From the NCBI RefSeq assembly GCF_002019665.1, contig NZ_KV917375.1, positions 504,001 through 568,000 on the forward strand: a DNA stretch of 64,000 nt, written 5' to 3'. The notes below the pieces were generated by a model. It was not told the DNA's origin and ran no database searches. It was given only the letters and a program-made list of their open reading frames with translations. This document shows, piece by piece, positions 7,927-16,708 of this stretch. This DNA comes from Sutcliffiella halmapala. GTDB lineage: Bacteria; Bacillota; Bacilli; Bacillales; Bacillaceae_I. How positions within the stretch are numbered: position 1 is the stretch's first letter; every line of letters starts with the position of its first letter. A program made the position numbers and the translations under genes.

Positions 7927-9378
7927 ATGATTACATTTTTATCAGCGATCGTCCTGTTAATTATAGGTTACTTTACGTACGGAAAGTTCGTCGAAAGAGT
8001 TTTCGGAGTGAAGGAGGAGCGAGCGACACCAGCTTATGTCAATGCTGATGGTATAGACTATGTGCCAATGAGCACAAAGAAAAACTCGCTCATTCAGTTA
8101 TTAAATATTGCGGGAACAGGACCAATTTTCGGACCAATTATGGGAGCACTTTACGGGCCTGTTGCCTTTATCTGGATTGTCGTTGGCTGTATTTTTGCTG
8201 GTGCTGTTCATGATTACTTAACAGGGATGATCTCCATCCGTAATCGTGGAGCGCATTTACCTGAGCTAGCAACTAAGTTTTTAGGAAAAGCAATGAAGCA
8301 TGTCGTGAACGCTTTTGCTGTCTTGCTTCTATTATTAGTTGGTACAGTATTTGTATCGACACCTGCAAGTCTTCTTCATGTATTAATGAATGGTAAAGTG
8401 GCTTTAGGTATTCTTATTGCTGTTATCTTTATTTATTATATTTTGGCAACGTTATTGCCAGTTGATAAAATAATCGGTCGTCTCTATCCATATTTTGGAG
8501 CGATTCTTGTGATTAGTGCTTTAGGAGTAGGAATTGGGTTAATTGTAAAAGGTGCACCGATTCCTGAGCTTTCATTCTCGAATTTCCATCCAGATAATTT
8601 ACCAATTTTCCCATTAATATTCTTTACGATTACATGTGGAGCACTATCTGGATTTCATGCGACACAAACACCAATCATTTCTCGTACGACTAAAAGCGAA
8701 AAGCAAGGACGTAAAATATTCTACGGTATGATGATTGCAGAAGGTATCATTGCCATGATTTGGGCAGCTGCCGCAATGAGTCTTTTCGATGGATATAATG
8801 GATTGGGTGATTTACTTGCAGCAGGCGGACCTGGTGCAATTGTGAGCGAAGTTTCTACACTAATGCTTGGAGCAGTTGGCGGAACGCTTGCGGTGCTAGG
8901 AGTTGTAGTACTTCCAATTACTTCTGGGGATACAGCTTTCAGAAGTGCACGTATGATCATTGCAGAGTATTTAAACATTGCACAAAAGAAATTTTCAAGT
9001 CGTTTATGGATCGCTCTTCCACTATTTGCGATTTCCATAGTGTTAACACAAATCGACTTTAACCTCCTATGGAGATATTTCAGCTGGGCGAACCAAGCAA
9101 CAGCCGTCATTGCACTATTTGTCGGTGCCATGTATTTATATATTGCAAGAAAGAACTACTGGATTTCACTAGTTCCAGGAACATTCATGCTGTGCATGGT
9201 TATCACTTACATTTTAAACGCGCCAATTGGATTCCGTTTACCAATGGATATCGCATGGTACGGCGGATTTATCGGAACTGCCATCCTAGTAGTATTATTC
9301 TTCCGAACGGCTAAAAAAGCTCGAGCTAACCAAATTCCACTAGAAGAAGATATCTCTGATTATAATAAAGTAGCTTAA
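7927..9378 (+). CDS. cstA: CstA-family transporter (probable pyruvate/peptide uptake)
   Basis: 483 residues from ATG 7927; AAGGGGGA (7913-7920) stands 6 bases upstream and family members start here (MITFLSAIVLLIIGYFTYGK), so the longer 528-residue frame is rejected. Polytopic, about 14 hydrophobic segments, with the CstA signature NIAGTGPIFGPIMGALYGP and HATQTPIISRTTKSE. This is the short CstA form found in Bacillaceae. E. coli CstA and BtsT import pyruvate; BtsT is switched on by the BtsSR pair that resembles the two genes upstream. A perfect cre site in the leader adds carbon catabolite control. Substrate is inferred, family is certain. Confidence 0.92.
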   Translation: MITFLSAIVLLIIGYFTYGKFVERVFGVKEERATPAYVNADGIDYVPMSTKKNSLIQLLNIAGTGPIFGPIMGALYGPVAFIWIVVGCIFAGAVHDYLTGMISIRNRGAHLPELATKFLGKAMKHVVNAFAVLLLLLVGTVFVSTPASLLHVLMNGKVALGILIAVIFIYYILATLLPVDKIIGRLYPYFGAILVISALGVGIGLIVKGAPIPELSFSNFHPDNLPIFPLIFFTITCGALSGFHATQTPIISRTTKSEKQGRKIFYGMMIAEGIIAMIWAAAAMSLFDGYNGLGDLLAAGGPGAIVSEVSTLMLGAVGGTLAVLGVVVLPITSGDTAFRSARMIIAEYLNIAQKKFSSRLWIALPLFAISIVLTQIDFNLLWRYFSWANQATAVIALFVGAMYLYIARKNYWISLVPGTFMLCMVITYILNAPIGFRLPMDIAWYGGFIGTAILVVLFFRTAKKARANQIPLEEDISDYNKVA

Positions 9379-9381
9379 TGA

Positions 9382-9419
9382 AAAACGGGCCGTGGGGCAA
9401 CCACGACCCGTTTTTTTTT
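9382..9419 (+). terminator. Intrinsic terminator after cstA
   Basis: AACGGGcCGTGG and CCACGaCCCGTT form a 12-bp stem with one mismatch around GGCAA, followed by nine T residues. The stem closely resembles the GGGTCGTGG/CCACGACCC stem between lytS and lytT, suggesting a member of the same dispersed family was recruited as terminator. Confidence 0.9.
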
Positions 9420-9631
9420 AATATCCGATAAAGCGAAGAGAAGGTTTGGTGTCTATTTTCTCTCCCTACTAATGTAGAAACATTTTACAAAGAGTTTGTA
9501 ACGATACTAAAAGAGGAATGAAGTAGAGGGGAGTCTGCTTTTTGTAATGAAAAGAAGCCTTTTCTCATCAATGAAATTCGTAATTTACCCTCGATAGGGA
9601 GCATTTATTGGTAGTTATATGATGCATACGA

Positions 9632-9725
9632 TTTACCTAACGCATCTTAAATTTCATCTGACAGATCCTGATTTTTACCTAACACATCCCCGAATTCATC
9701 TGACTTAATATTAATCTACCTAATA
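9632..9725. repeat. 42-bp degenerate tandem repeat (2-3 copies)
   Basis: TTTACCTAACGCATC...TTTCATCTGAC (from 9632) recurs as TTTACCTAACACATC...TTCATCTGAC (from 9674), a spacing of 42 bases, and a third decayed ACCTAA block begins at 9718. Intergenic and non-coding as far as I can see. The 9420-9806 interval holds nothing else that I can support. Confidence 0.55.
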
Positions 9726-9806
9726 ATGAGGTGAAGTAAAATTAAGGAGTCAATCTGCTTGGGTCTGATTATAAATTGAATATTTTAAAAATTTAATATT
9801 TTTACA

Positions 9807-9821
9807 AAGAAAGCGTTTACA
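9807..9821 (+). promoter_or_regulatory. cre-like site upstream of the ROK operon
   Basis: AAGAAAGCGTTTACA matches cre consensus WTGNAANCGNWNNCW with one mismatch (A for T at position 2). It lies about 250 bases before the ROK regulator, upstream of both copies of a 32-bp repeat. Consistent with CcpA control of sugar use. Confidence 0.5.
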
Positions 9822-9841
9822 AATTAATTCCTATCATTTAA

Positions 9842-9873
9842 CATACTTATTAAGGTCACTAGAAAAAGTAAGT
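9842..9873 (+). promoter_or_regulatory. 32-bp direct repeat, copy 1 (candidate ROK operator)
   Basis: Begins CATACTTATTAAGGTCACT and ends GAAAAAGTAAGT. It matches 10011-10042 at 29 of 32 positions. Duplicated blocks of this size before a regulator gene suggest binding sites, possibly bridged by a loop. Confidence 0.55.
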
Positions 9874-9961
9874 GGAGAATTTATTTGTCACAATACTTAA
9901 CAACTTGTTTGAATTTAATAAATTTTATGATTATTGTTAGGTGGAAGCTTTAAAAAGCGAA

Positions 9962-9993
9962 TTGGCAGCATGAAAACAGTAGATTTATATAAA
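9962..9993 (+). promoter_or_regulatory. Candidate SigA promoter of the ROK regulator
   Basis: -35 TTGGCA at 9962-9967 and -10 region TATATA at 9986-9991 (spacer 18), with an overlapping TATAAA at 9988. The predicted start point falls just before copy 2 of the direct repeat, a usual place for a repressor site. Confidence 0.45.
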
Positions 9994-10010
9994 AGTTAAG
10001 AATCTATCAT

Positions 10011-10042
10011 CATACTTAATAAAGTCACTGGAAAAAGTAAGT
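10011..10042 (+). promoter_or_regulatory. 32-bp direct repeat, copy 2 (candidate ROK operator)
   Basis: Begins CATACTTAATAAAGTCACT and ends GAAAAAGTAAGT; three mismatches to copy 1, 169 bases away. It lies between the candidate promoter and the ROK start codon. Confidence 0.55.
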
Positions 10043-10070
10043 TCAGTTTGAGAAAAGAGGTTGTGTAATT

Positions 10071-11285
10071 ATGCAAAAAAAAAGAACAGGAGATCTGAGG
10101 TTAATTCAGGAATTAAATCGTTCTATTATTTTGGATACGATCAGGAAGAATGGGCCAATCTCAAGAAGTGAAGTTGCCAAAATAATCAATGTCAGTCCTA
10201 CAACGGTTACCTCTGCGGTTTCAGAATTAATAAATGAAGGTCTTGTCTTTGAGGATGGGGTAGGCCATTCAAACGGTGGTAGAAAGCCGGTGTTACTCCG
10301 CTTTAATCCAAGTTCACATACTATCATAGGTGTTTCCCTTACTAACTCATATATAAAAATCGCCGACATGAATCTTGAGGGAAAGATCCTCAGAAAAGAA
10401 ATACATCCTACAAATCAGTACCAAGGATATGATATCATTCAGCTCATTTTAGAGAAGGTACAGCTGTTTTTGACAAAAAAACTGGATATCGTGAATTGCC
10501 AAGGGATTTCAATTATCACACCAGGTATTGTCGATGCTGAAAAAGGCGTGATTACCTACAATTCCAAATTGAATCTCTATGATATTCCTTTAAAGGAGTT
10601 AATGGAAGAAAAAACGAATTTGCCCACCTTTGTAGATAATGACGCCAATGCTTTTGTCTTAGCGGAAAACTATTTCGGTTTGTTTAGCAAATTTAATGAC
10701 CTAATCTATATCACTATAGGAGATGGTGTTGGCTCTGGATTGATGGTAAATGGCTCTATTTATCGGGGATTTCGCGGTAGCTCTGGGGAACTTGGCCATA
10801 CGTCCGTTGTTCAAGGTGGCATCAAATGTGAATGTGGAAACAAGGGTTGCCTAGAAAACTATGTGAACTGGCCAGCGATTTATTCAAAGATTGTCTCTGC
10901 GATTATGACCAAAGGCAGTGACACTATCATTAAAGATATAGTGTCAAACGATTTAAATAAAATTAAACCAAGCATCTTTGTCCAAGCTGTGAATGAAGGG
11001 GATGAATTGGCCCTCGGAATTATGGAAGATGTCGTCAATCATCTAGCTATTGCTATTACGAACACGATGCACTTTTTCAACCCAGAGGTCATTATTTTAA
11101 GTGGAGATATTGTCCAAGATAACCCGCTATTTTTAAAGAGTCTGAAAGAACAAGTTACAGAGAAAGTGATAACGGTGTTGAAAGCAGAAGTGAATATTCA
11201 TAGTACCTCACTTGGATCAGAGTTCGAGCTATTAGGTGCAGCTGCGGGGCTACTTCACTGGAAGTTTAAATTTCAAATAAATTAA
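10071..11285 (+). CDS. ROK-family transcriptional regulator (NagC/XylR type)
   Basis: 404 residues. N-terminal winged helix-turn-helix (about 1-75: GPISRSEVAKIINVSPTTVT), then a ROK fold (about 85-400) with the zinc motif CECGNKGCLE near 253-262 and the sugar-site Asp in VDNDANAFVL. Length and order match XylR/NagC repressors rather than plain kinases (about 300 residues). It precedes and is co-oriented with a sugar ABC operon, so it probably represses it and is relieved by the transported sugar or its phosphate. The two 32-bp repeats upstream are its most likely sites. RBS AAAGAGG. Inducer unknown. Confidence 0.92.
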   Translation: MQKKRTGDLRLIQELNRSIILDTIRKNGPISRSEVAKIINVSPTTVTSAVSELINEGLVFEDGVGHSNGGRKPVLLRFNPSSHTIIGVSLTNSYIKIADMNLEGKILRKEIHPTNQYQGYDIIQLILEKVQLFLTKKLDIVNCQGISIITPGIVDAEKGVITYNSKLNLYDIPLKELMEEKTNLPTFVDNDANAFVLAENYFGLFSKFNDLIYITIGDGVGSGLMVNGSIYRGFRGSSGELGHTSVVQGGIKCECGNKGCLENYVNWPAIYSKIVSAIMTKGSDTIIKDIVSNDLNKIKPSIFVQAVNEGDELALGIMEDVVNHLAIAITNTMHFFNPEVIILSGDIVQDNPLFLKSLKEQVTEKVITVLKAEVNIHSTSLGSEFELLGAAAGLLHWKFKFQIN

Positions 11286-11450
11286 AAGAGCTAATATGGA
11301 TGTTTATGACTTTAAGGGGGGTGAGATTCTGCGTAGAGAAGTCGGAATAATTAAAAAATAATTCTCGTGCAGACACCTAAGATGCTCAATGGAGGATGTG
11401 TAGAAGGGTAAGTGTTATACGTTAGTTTCATCACCAATAGGAGGGAAATT

Positions 11451-12704
11451 ATGAAAAAGTTCATTAGTTTTAATGTTATCGTGTTAATGCTTGTATTTTT
11501 AGCAGCATGTAGCTCTAGCAGTGGAGGAAGTAAACAGACCCTTGAAGTTGCATTATGGGATGAAAATACGAAAGAAGCAGTAAATGCCTCCATCGCAGCA
11601 TTTAATGAGAAGCACCCAGACGTTAAGGTCAATGTAACTTACACACCATGGGCGGACTATTGGACAAAGTTGAAAACAAGCATTGGTGGGGGAAGTGGCC
11701 CGGATGTCTTTTGGATGAATGGTCCAAACTTTTATCAATATTCTACGCAAGGATTAATTAAAAATCTAGAACCATTTATTGAAGGAGATAATCAATTCTC
11801 GAAGGATCTTTATTTTCCAGCGGTCGTCGATCTTTATTCTTTAGACAATAATCTGTATGCGGCACCTTATTTTGTCGACGCAGTTGGTCTTTACTATAAT
11901 AAGGAATTATTCGATGAAGCTGGTATCCCCTATCCGGATGAAACTTGGACTTGGGAGGATATCGAAAAGGTAGGTTCGCAGCTAACAGATCCTGAAAATG
12001 GTGTGTATGGTTATGTGGCGCATGTCGTACAAAGTCAGTCAGGCTATTATAACTTAATGCACCAAGCTGGCGGCTATATTGTTAGTGATGACAAATCAAC
12101 ATCAGGCTTTAATACTCCAGAGGCAAAAGAAGCCTTTACTTTTATTCAAAGCTTAATTGATAAAGGGATTTCTCCATCTGCACAAACGCAAATTGAAACA
12201 AAGCCTGAACAGCTATTTATCTCTGGAAAAGTAGCAATGCTACCGAGAATTTCCGTTAGTGCGGCAGAATTTGAAGGAGAATTAGGGGATGCATTAGGAG
12301 TTGCATCGTTACCAAAAGGTAAGCAAGACGCGGCCATTGTCCACGGAATTGGATGGGCGATGAACGAAAAGACGAAAGATGAGGATTTAACTTGGGAATT
12401 AATTAAAAGTTTGGCGAACGAAGATGGAAATAGAGTCATCGCGGAATCTGGATTCTCTATTCCAGCAATGAAGGAAATAAGTGACGTTTGGAAGGGGTCT
12501 CTCCCATCATTAGATTTACAAGTATTTATCGATGCTCAAGAGACAGGGGTTGCCTATCCAGTGTCTAAACGTACTGCAGAGTGGCAGGACGTAGAGATGG
12601 CAGAGATTCAACGTGCATTTTTAGGCCAACAGACAATTGATGAAGCCTTGGAGAAGATTGGGACGGCAATGGATAAGATTTTGGAAGAAGAAAAAAATGA
12701 TTGA
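11451..12704 (+). CDS. Sugar ABC transporter substrate-binding lipoprotein
   Basis: 417 residues from ATG 11451 with TAGGAGGG 6 bases upstream; the longer frame from 11412 would destroy the signal peptide. Lipobox FLAAC with Cys at about 20. Belongs to the extracellular solute-binding protein family 1 (MalE-like): GGGSGPDVFWMNGPNF, YYNKELFDEAGIPYPDETWT and a C-terminal lobe ending in a helix. It delivers a carbohydrate to the two permeases downstream. No ATPase gene is in the operon, so a shared MsmX-like ATPase encoded elsewhere is likely, as for many Bacillus sugar importers. Substrate is not predictable by eye. Confidence 0.92.
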   Translation: MKKFISFNVIVLMLVFLAACSSSSGGSKQTLEVALWDENTKEAVNASIAAFNEKHPDVKVNVTYTPWADYWTKLKTSIGGGSGPDVFWMNGPNFYQYSTQGLIKNLEPFIEGDNQFSKDLYFPAVVDLYSLDNNLYAAPYFVDAVGLYYNKELFDEAGIPYPDETWTWEDIEKVGSQLTDPENGVYGYVAHVVQSQSGYYNLMHQAGGYIVSDDKSTSGFNTPEAKEAFTFIQSLIDKGISPSAQTQIETKPEQLFISGKVAMLPRISVSAAEFEGELGDALGVASLPKGKQDAAIVHGIGWAMNEKTKDEDLTWELIKSLANEDGNRVIAESGFSIPAMKEISDVWKGSLPSLDLQVFIDAQETGVAYPVSKRTAEWQDVEMAEIQRAFLGQQTIDEALEKIGTAMDKILEEEKND

Positions 12705-12741
12705 TTAATAGAGTAATAAGTTATGTCTCTCTCGTTTTCAT

Positions 12742-12780
12742 AAGGCTCTGTTAAAAGACAGCGGTGTTTAACAGAGCCTT
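12742..12780 (+). terminator. Hairpin between binding-protein and permease genes
   Basis: Perfect 14-bp stem AAGGCTCTGTTAAA (12742-12755) and TTTAACAGAGCCTT (12767-12780), loop of 11. Only a weak T-tract (TTTCATC) follows, so it would act as a partial terminator or 3'-end stabiliser, letting more binding protein than permease be made, a common arrangement in sugar ABC operons. Confidence 0.75.
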
Positions 12781-12833
12781 TCATCAAGAGGACCGAGCTT
12801 TAAAAATACAGCTAATAGAAAGGAGAGGAGCAT

Positions 12834-13772
12834 TTGAATACTGCAGTTACTCCTAAAAGTAGTAAAGCGGTGTTGGTGAAAAGTAAAAAGACACCAAGGC
12901 AAAAGGAAGCATTCTGGGCTTATTTATTTATTGCTCCTACCGTTCTCGGACTTTTCGTCTTTTACATGTTTCCGGCAATTGTATCGTTTGCCCTTTCGTT
13001 TACAAAATGGAATGGAATTAGTACACCGGAATATGTAGGTCTAGCAAATATTCTTGCTTTGATTCAGGATCCAGACATTATTCGGACCATTATCAATACG
13101 GCAGTGTTTACAGCAGTCTCGGTTCCGCTATCCGTTGCTTTAGCGATGCTGATCTCCCTGATGCTTAATCAGAAAATTAAAGGGATGATTGTTTACCGAA
13201 CACTTTACTTTCTGCCAGTTGTCACGATGCCTGTTGCGGTAGGAATGGTTTGGAAGTGGCTTTACAATACCGAGTACGGTTTAATCAACTATATTTTAGG
13301 ACTATTTGGACTTCCTCAGCCCTCCTGGTTGTTTAATCCGAATATTGCCTTGATCTCTGTCATTCTCGTATATGTATGGATGACCGTTGGGAATAATGTC
13401 ATCTTACTCCTTGCGGGGCTTCAAGGTATCTCTCAAACCTATTACGAGGCGGCGCAGATTGATGGCGCTACGAAAATAAAGCAATTTTTCAAAATTACCT
13501 TACCTCTTATTACGCCGACTCTGTTCTTCGTTTTTATAACGGGGATGATTAGTTCCTTGCAGGTGTTTGACTTGATTTTCATCATGATTGGGGACAGTAC
13601 TGCCTTGCTTGAGCCTTTAAGAACGATTGTATATGGGGTATACGAATCAGGCTTCAAGTATTCACAAATGGGAATGGCATCTGCACAAGCTTTCTTACTG
13701 TTTCTTGCAATTTTAACCGTCACCATTATGCAGTTCGTTTTTCAGAAAAAGTGGGTTCACTATGACGGTTAA
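12834..13772 (+). CDS. Sugar ABC transporter permease (MalF/UgpA type)
   Basis: 312 residues from TTG 12834, preceded by AAAGGAGAGGAG. Six predicted membrane segments after a charged N-terminus, with the ATPase-docking EAA loop YEAAQIDGATKIKQFFKI in the C-terminal third. First of two inner-membrane permeases of the importer; 18 bases before the second. Fits the CUT1 class. Confidence 0.92.
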   Translation: MNTAVTPKSSKAVLVKSKKTPRQKEAFWAYLFIAPTVLGLFVFYMFPAIVSFALSFTKWNGISTPEYVGLANILALIQDPDIIRTIINTAVFTAVSVPLSVALAMLISLMLNQKIKGMIVYRTLYFLPVVTMPVAVGMVWKWLYNTEYGLINYILGLFGLPQPSWLFNPNIALISVILVYVWMTVGNNVILLLAGLQGISQTYYEAAQIDGATKIKQFFKITLPLITPTLFFVFITGMISSLQVFDLIFIMIGDSTALLEPLRTIVYGVYESGFKYSQMGMASAQAFLLFLAILTVTIMQFVFQKKWVHYDG

Positions 13773-13790
13773 AAAAGGAGTGTTTGAACG

Positions 13791-14603
13791 ATGAAAATAA
13801 AAATAGGTAATCATGGTCTACTCATAATCGGAGCTTTTTTAATGGTCGTACCGTTTTTATGGATGGTTTCCACTTCGCTTAAATCATATGGGGAATCGAT
13901 TCAAGTACCACCAACTATCATTCCTAAGGACTGGAAGTTTGAAAATTATAAGGAAGTATTTGAAAGCGTAAATTTTTTAAAATACTACTTTAATACAATC
14001 GCCTTAACGCTTGGTAGAACCTTAGTTCAATTATTTTTATGCTCGCTGGCCGCATTTGCTTTTGCTCGTTTGCGCTTTCCGGGTAAGAACATTATTTTTA
14101 TCGCGATTTTATCGGTGTTAATGGTTCCGGCTCAAGTTATCTTAATTCCTAACTATGCGATCTTGACTCAACTAGGCTGGATTGATACCTTCTACGCATT
14201 AATCGTGCCTGGTATGTTCAGTGCCTTTGGAGTCTTCCTGCTACGACAATTTTTTATGGGGATTCCAAAAGAACTAGACGAGGCGGCAATGATCGATGGT
14301 TGTTCTTTCTTTGGAATATATTGGAGAGTTATATTGCCAAATGCAACACCTGCACTAATGGCATTGGGGATCTTCACGATTCTTGCGTCATGGAATGATT
14401 TCCTATGGCCGCTTGTAATGACCAATTCAGAGAATATGAGAGTGTTATCTGTTGGAATTGCAGCGTTCCAAGGGCAATACTCCACTAACTATCCATTATT
14501 AATGGCTGGAGCTGTCTTGTCTACGATTCCAATGCTCATCATGTTTATCTTTTTACAAAAGCATCTAATTACTGGTATTGCGTTACAAGGTGTTAGACGA
14601 TAA
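13791..14603 (+). CDS. Sugar ABC transporter permease (MalG/UgpE type)
   Basis: 270 residues, six membrane segments, EAA loop LDEAAMIDGCSFFGIYWRVI, C-terminus LITGIALQGVRR typical of MalG-like permeases. ATG preceded by AAAGGAG. Second permease of the CUT1 importer; forms the channel with the upstream permease. A relic of another MalG-like permease lies 4 kb downstream (18760-18960). Confidence 0.92.
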   Translation: MKIKIGNHGLLIIGAFLMVVPFLWMVSTSLKSYGESIQVPPTIIPKDWKFENYKEVFESVNFLKYYFNTIALTLGRTLVQLFLCSLAAFAFARLRFPGKNIIFIAILSVLMVPAQVILIPNYAILTQLGWIDTFYALIVPGMFSAFGVFLLRQFFMGIPKELDEAAMIDGCSFFGIYWRVILPNATPALMALGIFTILASWNDFLWPLVMTNSENMRVLSVGIAAFQGQYSTNYPLLMAGAVLSTIPMLIMFIFLQKHLITGIALQGVRR

Positions 14604-14656
14604 GGAATTGATGTAGTTTCAACGAATTTCTACGGTGTTTCTTAGGAGGAAATCAA

Positions 14657-15670
14657 ATGACCATTCGACAGGATTTAGCAATCGGTTTGGATTTAGGAGG
14701 TACGAAAATACTAGCAGCTCTTATCTCCAGGGACGGCGAAACGGTTAGTGAAATAGAAAATGAGACTTCTAAGCAAAGTAAAGAAGAGGTAACAAATTCT
14801 ATATTTCACACAATTAATAGATTGCTAGAAAACGCTAAGGTGGATCGAAAGCGAATAAAGGGGATTGGGATTGCTTCAGCAGGTATTATTGACTCGAAGC
14901 AAAAAGTCATTAAATTTGCCAGCAATTTAGGGCTAGAAAATTACCCTATCGGAGCATTGCTCGAGTGCCATTACGAGCTTCCTGTTCAATTATGTAATGA
15001 TGCAAATGCTTCTGCGATAGCCGAGTGGATCTGGGGGGCAGGTAAAGGAAAAGAAAACCTCATTTATATTACGGTAAGCACAGGGGTTGGCGCTGGAATT
15101 ATCAGTAATGGAAGCTTAGTGACAGGTACGAGCGATAGTGCTGGTGAGTTTGGACATACTTCCATCATGCATCAGGGGATTCGTTGTGAATGTGGGAATC
15201 GGGGCTGCTTAGAGAAATATACTTCAGGAACAGCGATTGTTAATACTGCTTATCAGCGCTTATTAACTGGAGAAGAAAGTAGTTTGCAAAAATGGATTTT
15301 TGATGGCACTACCATTACAAATAAACACATTGCAGTAGCAGCGTCAGAGGGAGATGCATTTTCTATCAATCTTTTACAGGAAGTTGGCAGAATTCTGGGG
15401 ACAGGGGTTAACAATTTAATCCATCTATTTAATACAGAAGTCATTGTTTTTGGTGGTGGAGTAATGAATATGTCGTCCTTTATTCTACCGGCTATTAAGG
15501 AAACAGTTAGGCAATATGGGATTTTCCACATGGTAAAGGATGTCGCGATTGAGAAAACGATTTTAGGGAAAAGAGGAGGTGTTATGGGAGCTTCTGGTCT
15601 ATTTTTCACGAATGAATCGACGAAAGAGGATGCTACTACGAATCTTAAGATACTTAGTCATGAAAAATAA
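14657..15670 (+). CDS. ROK-family sugar kinase
   Basis: 337 residues without a DNA-binding domain. ATP motif GLDLGGTKILAALIS near the N-terminus, catalytic Asp in LCNDANASAIAEW, GAGIISNGSLVTG, and zinc motif CECGNRGCLEKY. This is the glucokinase/N-acetylmannosamine kinase group of ROK proteins. In this operon it probably phosphorylates the imported or processed sugar in the cytoplasm. RBS TAGGAGG. It begins 53 bases after the permease gene. Substrate uncertain. Confidence 0.88.
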   Translation: MTIRQDLAIGLDLGGTKILAALISRDGETVSEIENETSKQSKEEVTNSIFHTINRLLENAKVDRKRIKGIGIASAGIIDSKQKVIKFASNLGLENYPIGALLECHYELPVQLCNDANASAIAEWIWGAGKGKENLIYITVSTGVGAGIISNGSLVTGTSDSAGEFGHTSIMHQGIRCECGNRGCLEKYTSGTAIVNTAYQRLLTGEESSLQKWIFDGTTITNKHIAVAASEGDAFSINLLQEVGRILGTGVNNLIHLFNTEVIVFGGGVMNMSSFILPAIKETVRQYGIFHMVKDVAIEKTILGKRGGVMGASGLFFTNESTKEDATTNLKILSHEK

Positions 15671-15694
15671 ACAAAACTAAAGGGAGAGTTGAAT

Positions 15695-16708
15695 GTGATA
15701 AATACACTGGTTATTGGTGCTGGAACTATGGGGAGTGTTCATGCGGATGCCTATCAGAAGTTAGAGAATGTCAATTTAGTAGGAATTGTAGATGCGGATT
15801 TTGCTAGAGCTTCCACACTTGCAGAAAAAGCAGGAACAAAGGCATTTCACTCGTATGAAGAAGCGGTAGCGGGTCTGGATGTGATTGATGCAGTATCTAT
15901 TTGCTTACCGACACCTCTTCACAAGGAATTTCTTATTAAAGCAGCTGACGATGGAAAGCATGTGATTTGTGAAAAGCCCCTTGCTCGAACGCTAACGGAT
16001 GCAAGAGAGATGATTAGCTATTGCCAAGAAAAAAGAGTTAAGCTGTTTGTTGGGCATGTAGTGCGATTCTTCCCAGAATACGTAAAAGCAAAGAAACTAG
16101 TAGATGCGGATAAAATAGGAAGCCCTGCTGTCGTTAGAACTTCACGAGGTGGCGCTTTTCCAAATGCGTCAAATGATTGGTACGCTGACTTTCAAACGAG
16201 TGGCGGATTAGTTTTAGATTTAATTATTCATGATTTTGATTATTTAAGATGGTGCTTTGGAGATGTGGAGCGCGTTTATGCAAAAAGCAGTAAAGGACGG
16301 GTTACCGAGAAAACAGAGTATGCTCTTGTAACGTTACGCTTTAAAAGTGGCGTGATTGCTCATGTTGAAGGAACTTGGGCCCATCAAAGCTTCGCCACCA
16401 AATTTGAGTTCGCAGGAAAAGAAGGCATTATTGAATATGATAGTGCGAAAATTAGCCCTGTTGTTTCCAGTCGAAAGCAAAGCGGTGGAGCTGGAGGCGT
16501 GGCGGTTCCGGAAAGCCCACTAAAAGAAAGCCCTTATTTAACGGAGCTCAAGCATTTTATCTATTGTATCCAAACCGATGAAAAGCCAATTGTTTCGGCA
16601 GAGGATGCCTATAAAGCAATGGAAATTTCGATGGCTGCTTTAGAATCTATTGAAACAGGAAAACCAGTTGTTTTGAATGATAAAAAAGTGAAGGAGGCTA
16701 TCCAATGA
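15695..16708 (+). CDS. Gfo/Idh/MocA-family oxidoreductase (1)
   Basis: 337 residues from GTG 15695; AGGGAG (15681-15686) is 8 bases upstream, whereas the TTG at 15689 would leave only 2 bases. Rossmann fold GAGTMGSVHADAYQ at the N-terminus, then CEKPLART with the catalytic-site Lys, and the C-terminal alpha/beta dimer domain (SGGLVLDLIIHDFDYLRW). Family enzymes oxidise or reduce sugars and cyclitols with NAD(P). The stop overlaps the next ATG by 4 bases, so the two oxidoreductases are probably translated together. Confidence 0.9.
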   Translation: MINTLVIGAGTMGSVHADAYQKLENVNLVGIVDADFARASTLAEKAGTKAFHSYEEAVAGLDVIDAVSICLPTPLHKEFLIKAADDGKHVICEKPLARTLTDAREMISYCQEKRVKLFVGHVVRFFPEYVKAKKLVDADKIGSPAVVRTSRGGAFPNASNDWYADFQTSGGLVLDLIIHDFDYLRWCFGDVERVYAKSSKGRVTEKTEYALVTLRFKSGVIAHVEGTWAHQSFATKFEFAGKEGIIEYDSAKISPVVSSRKQSGGAGGVAVPESPLKESPYLTELKHFIYCIQTDEKPIVSAEDAYKAMEISMAALESIETGKPVVLNDKKVKEAIQ

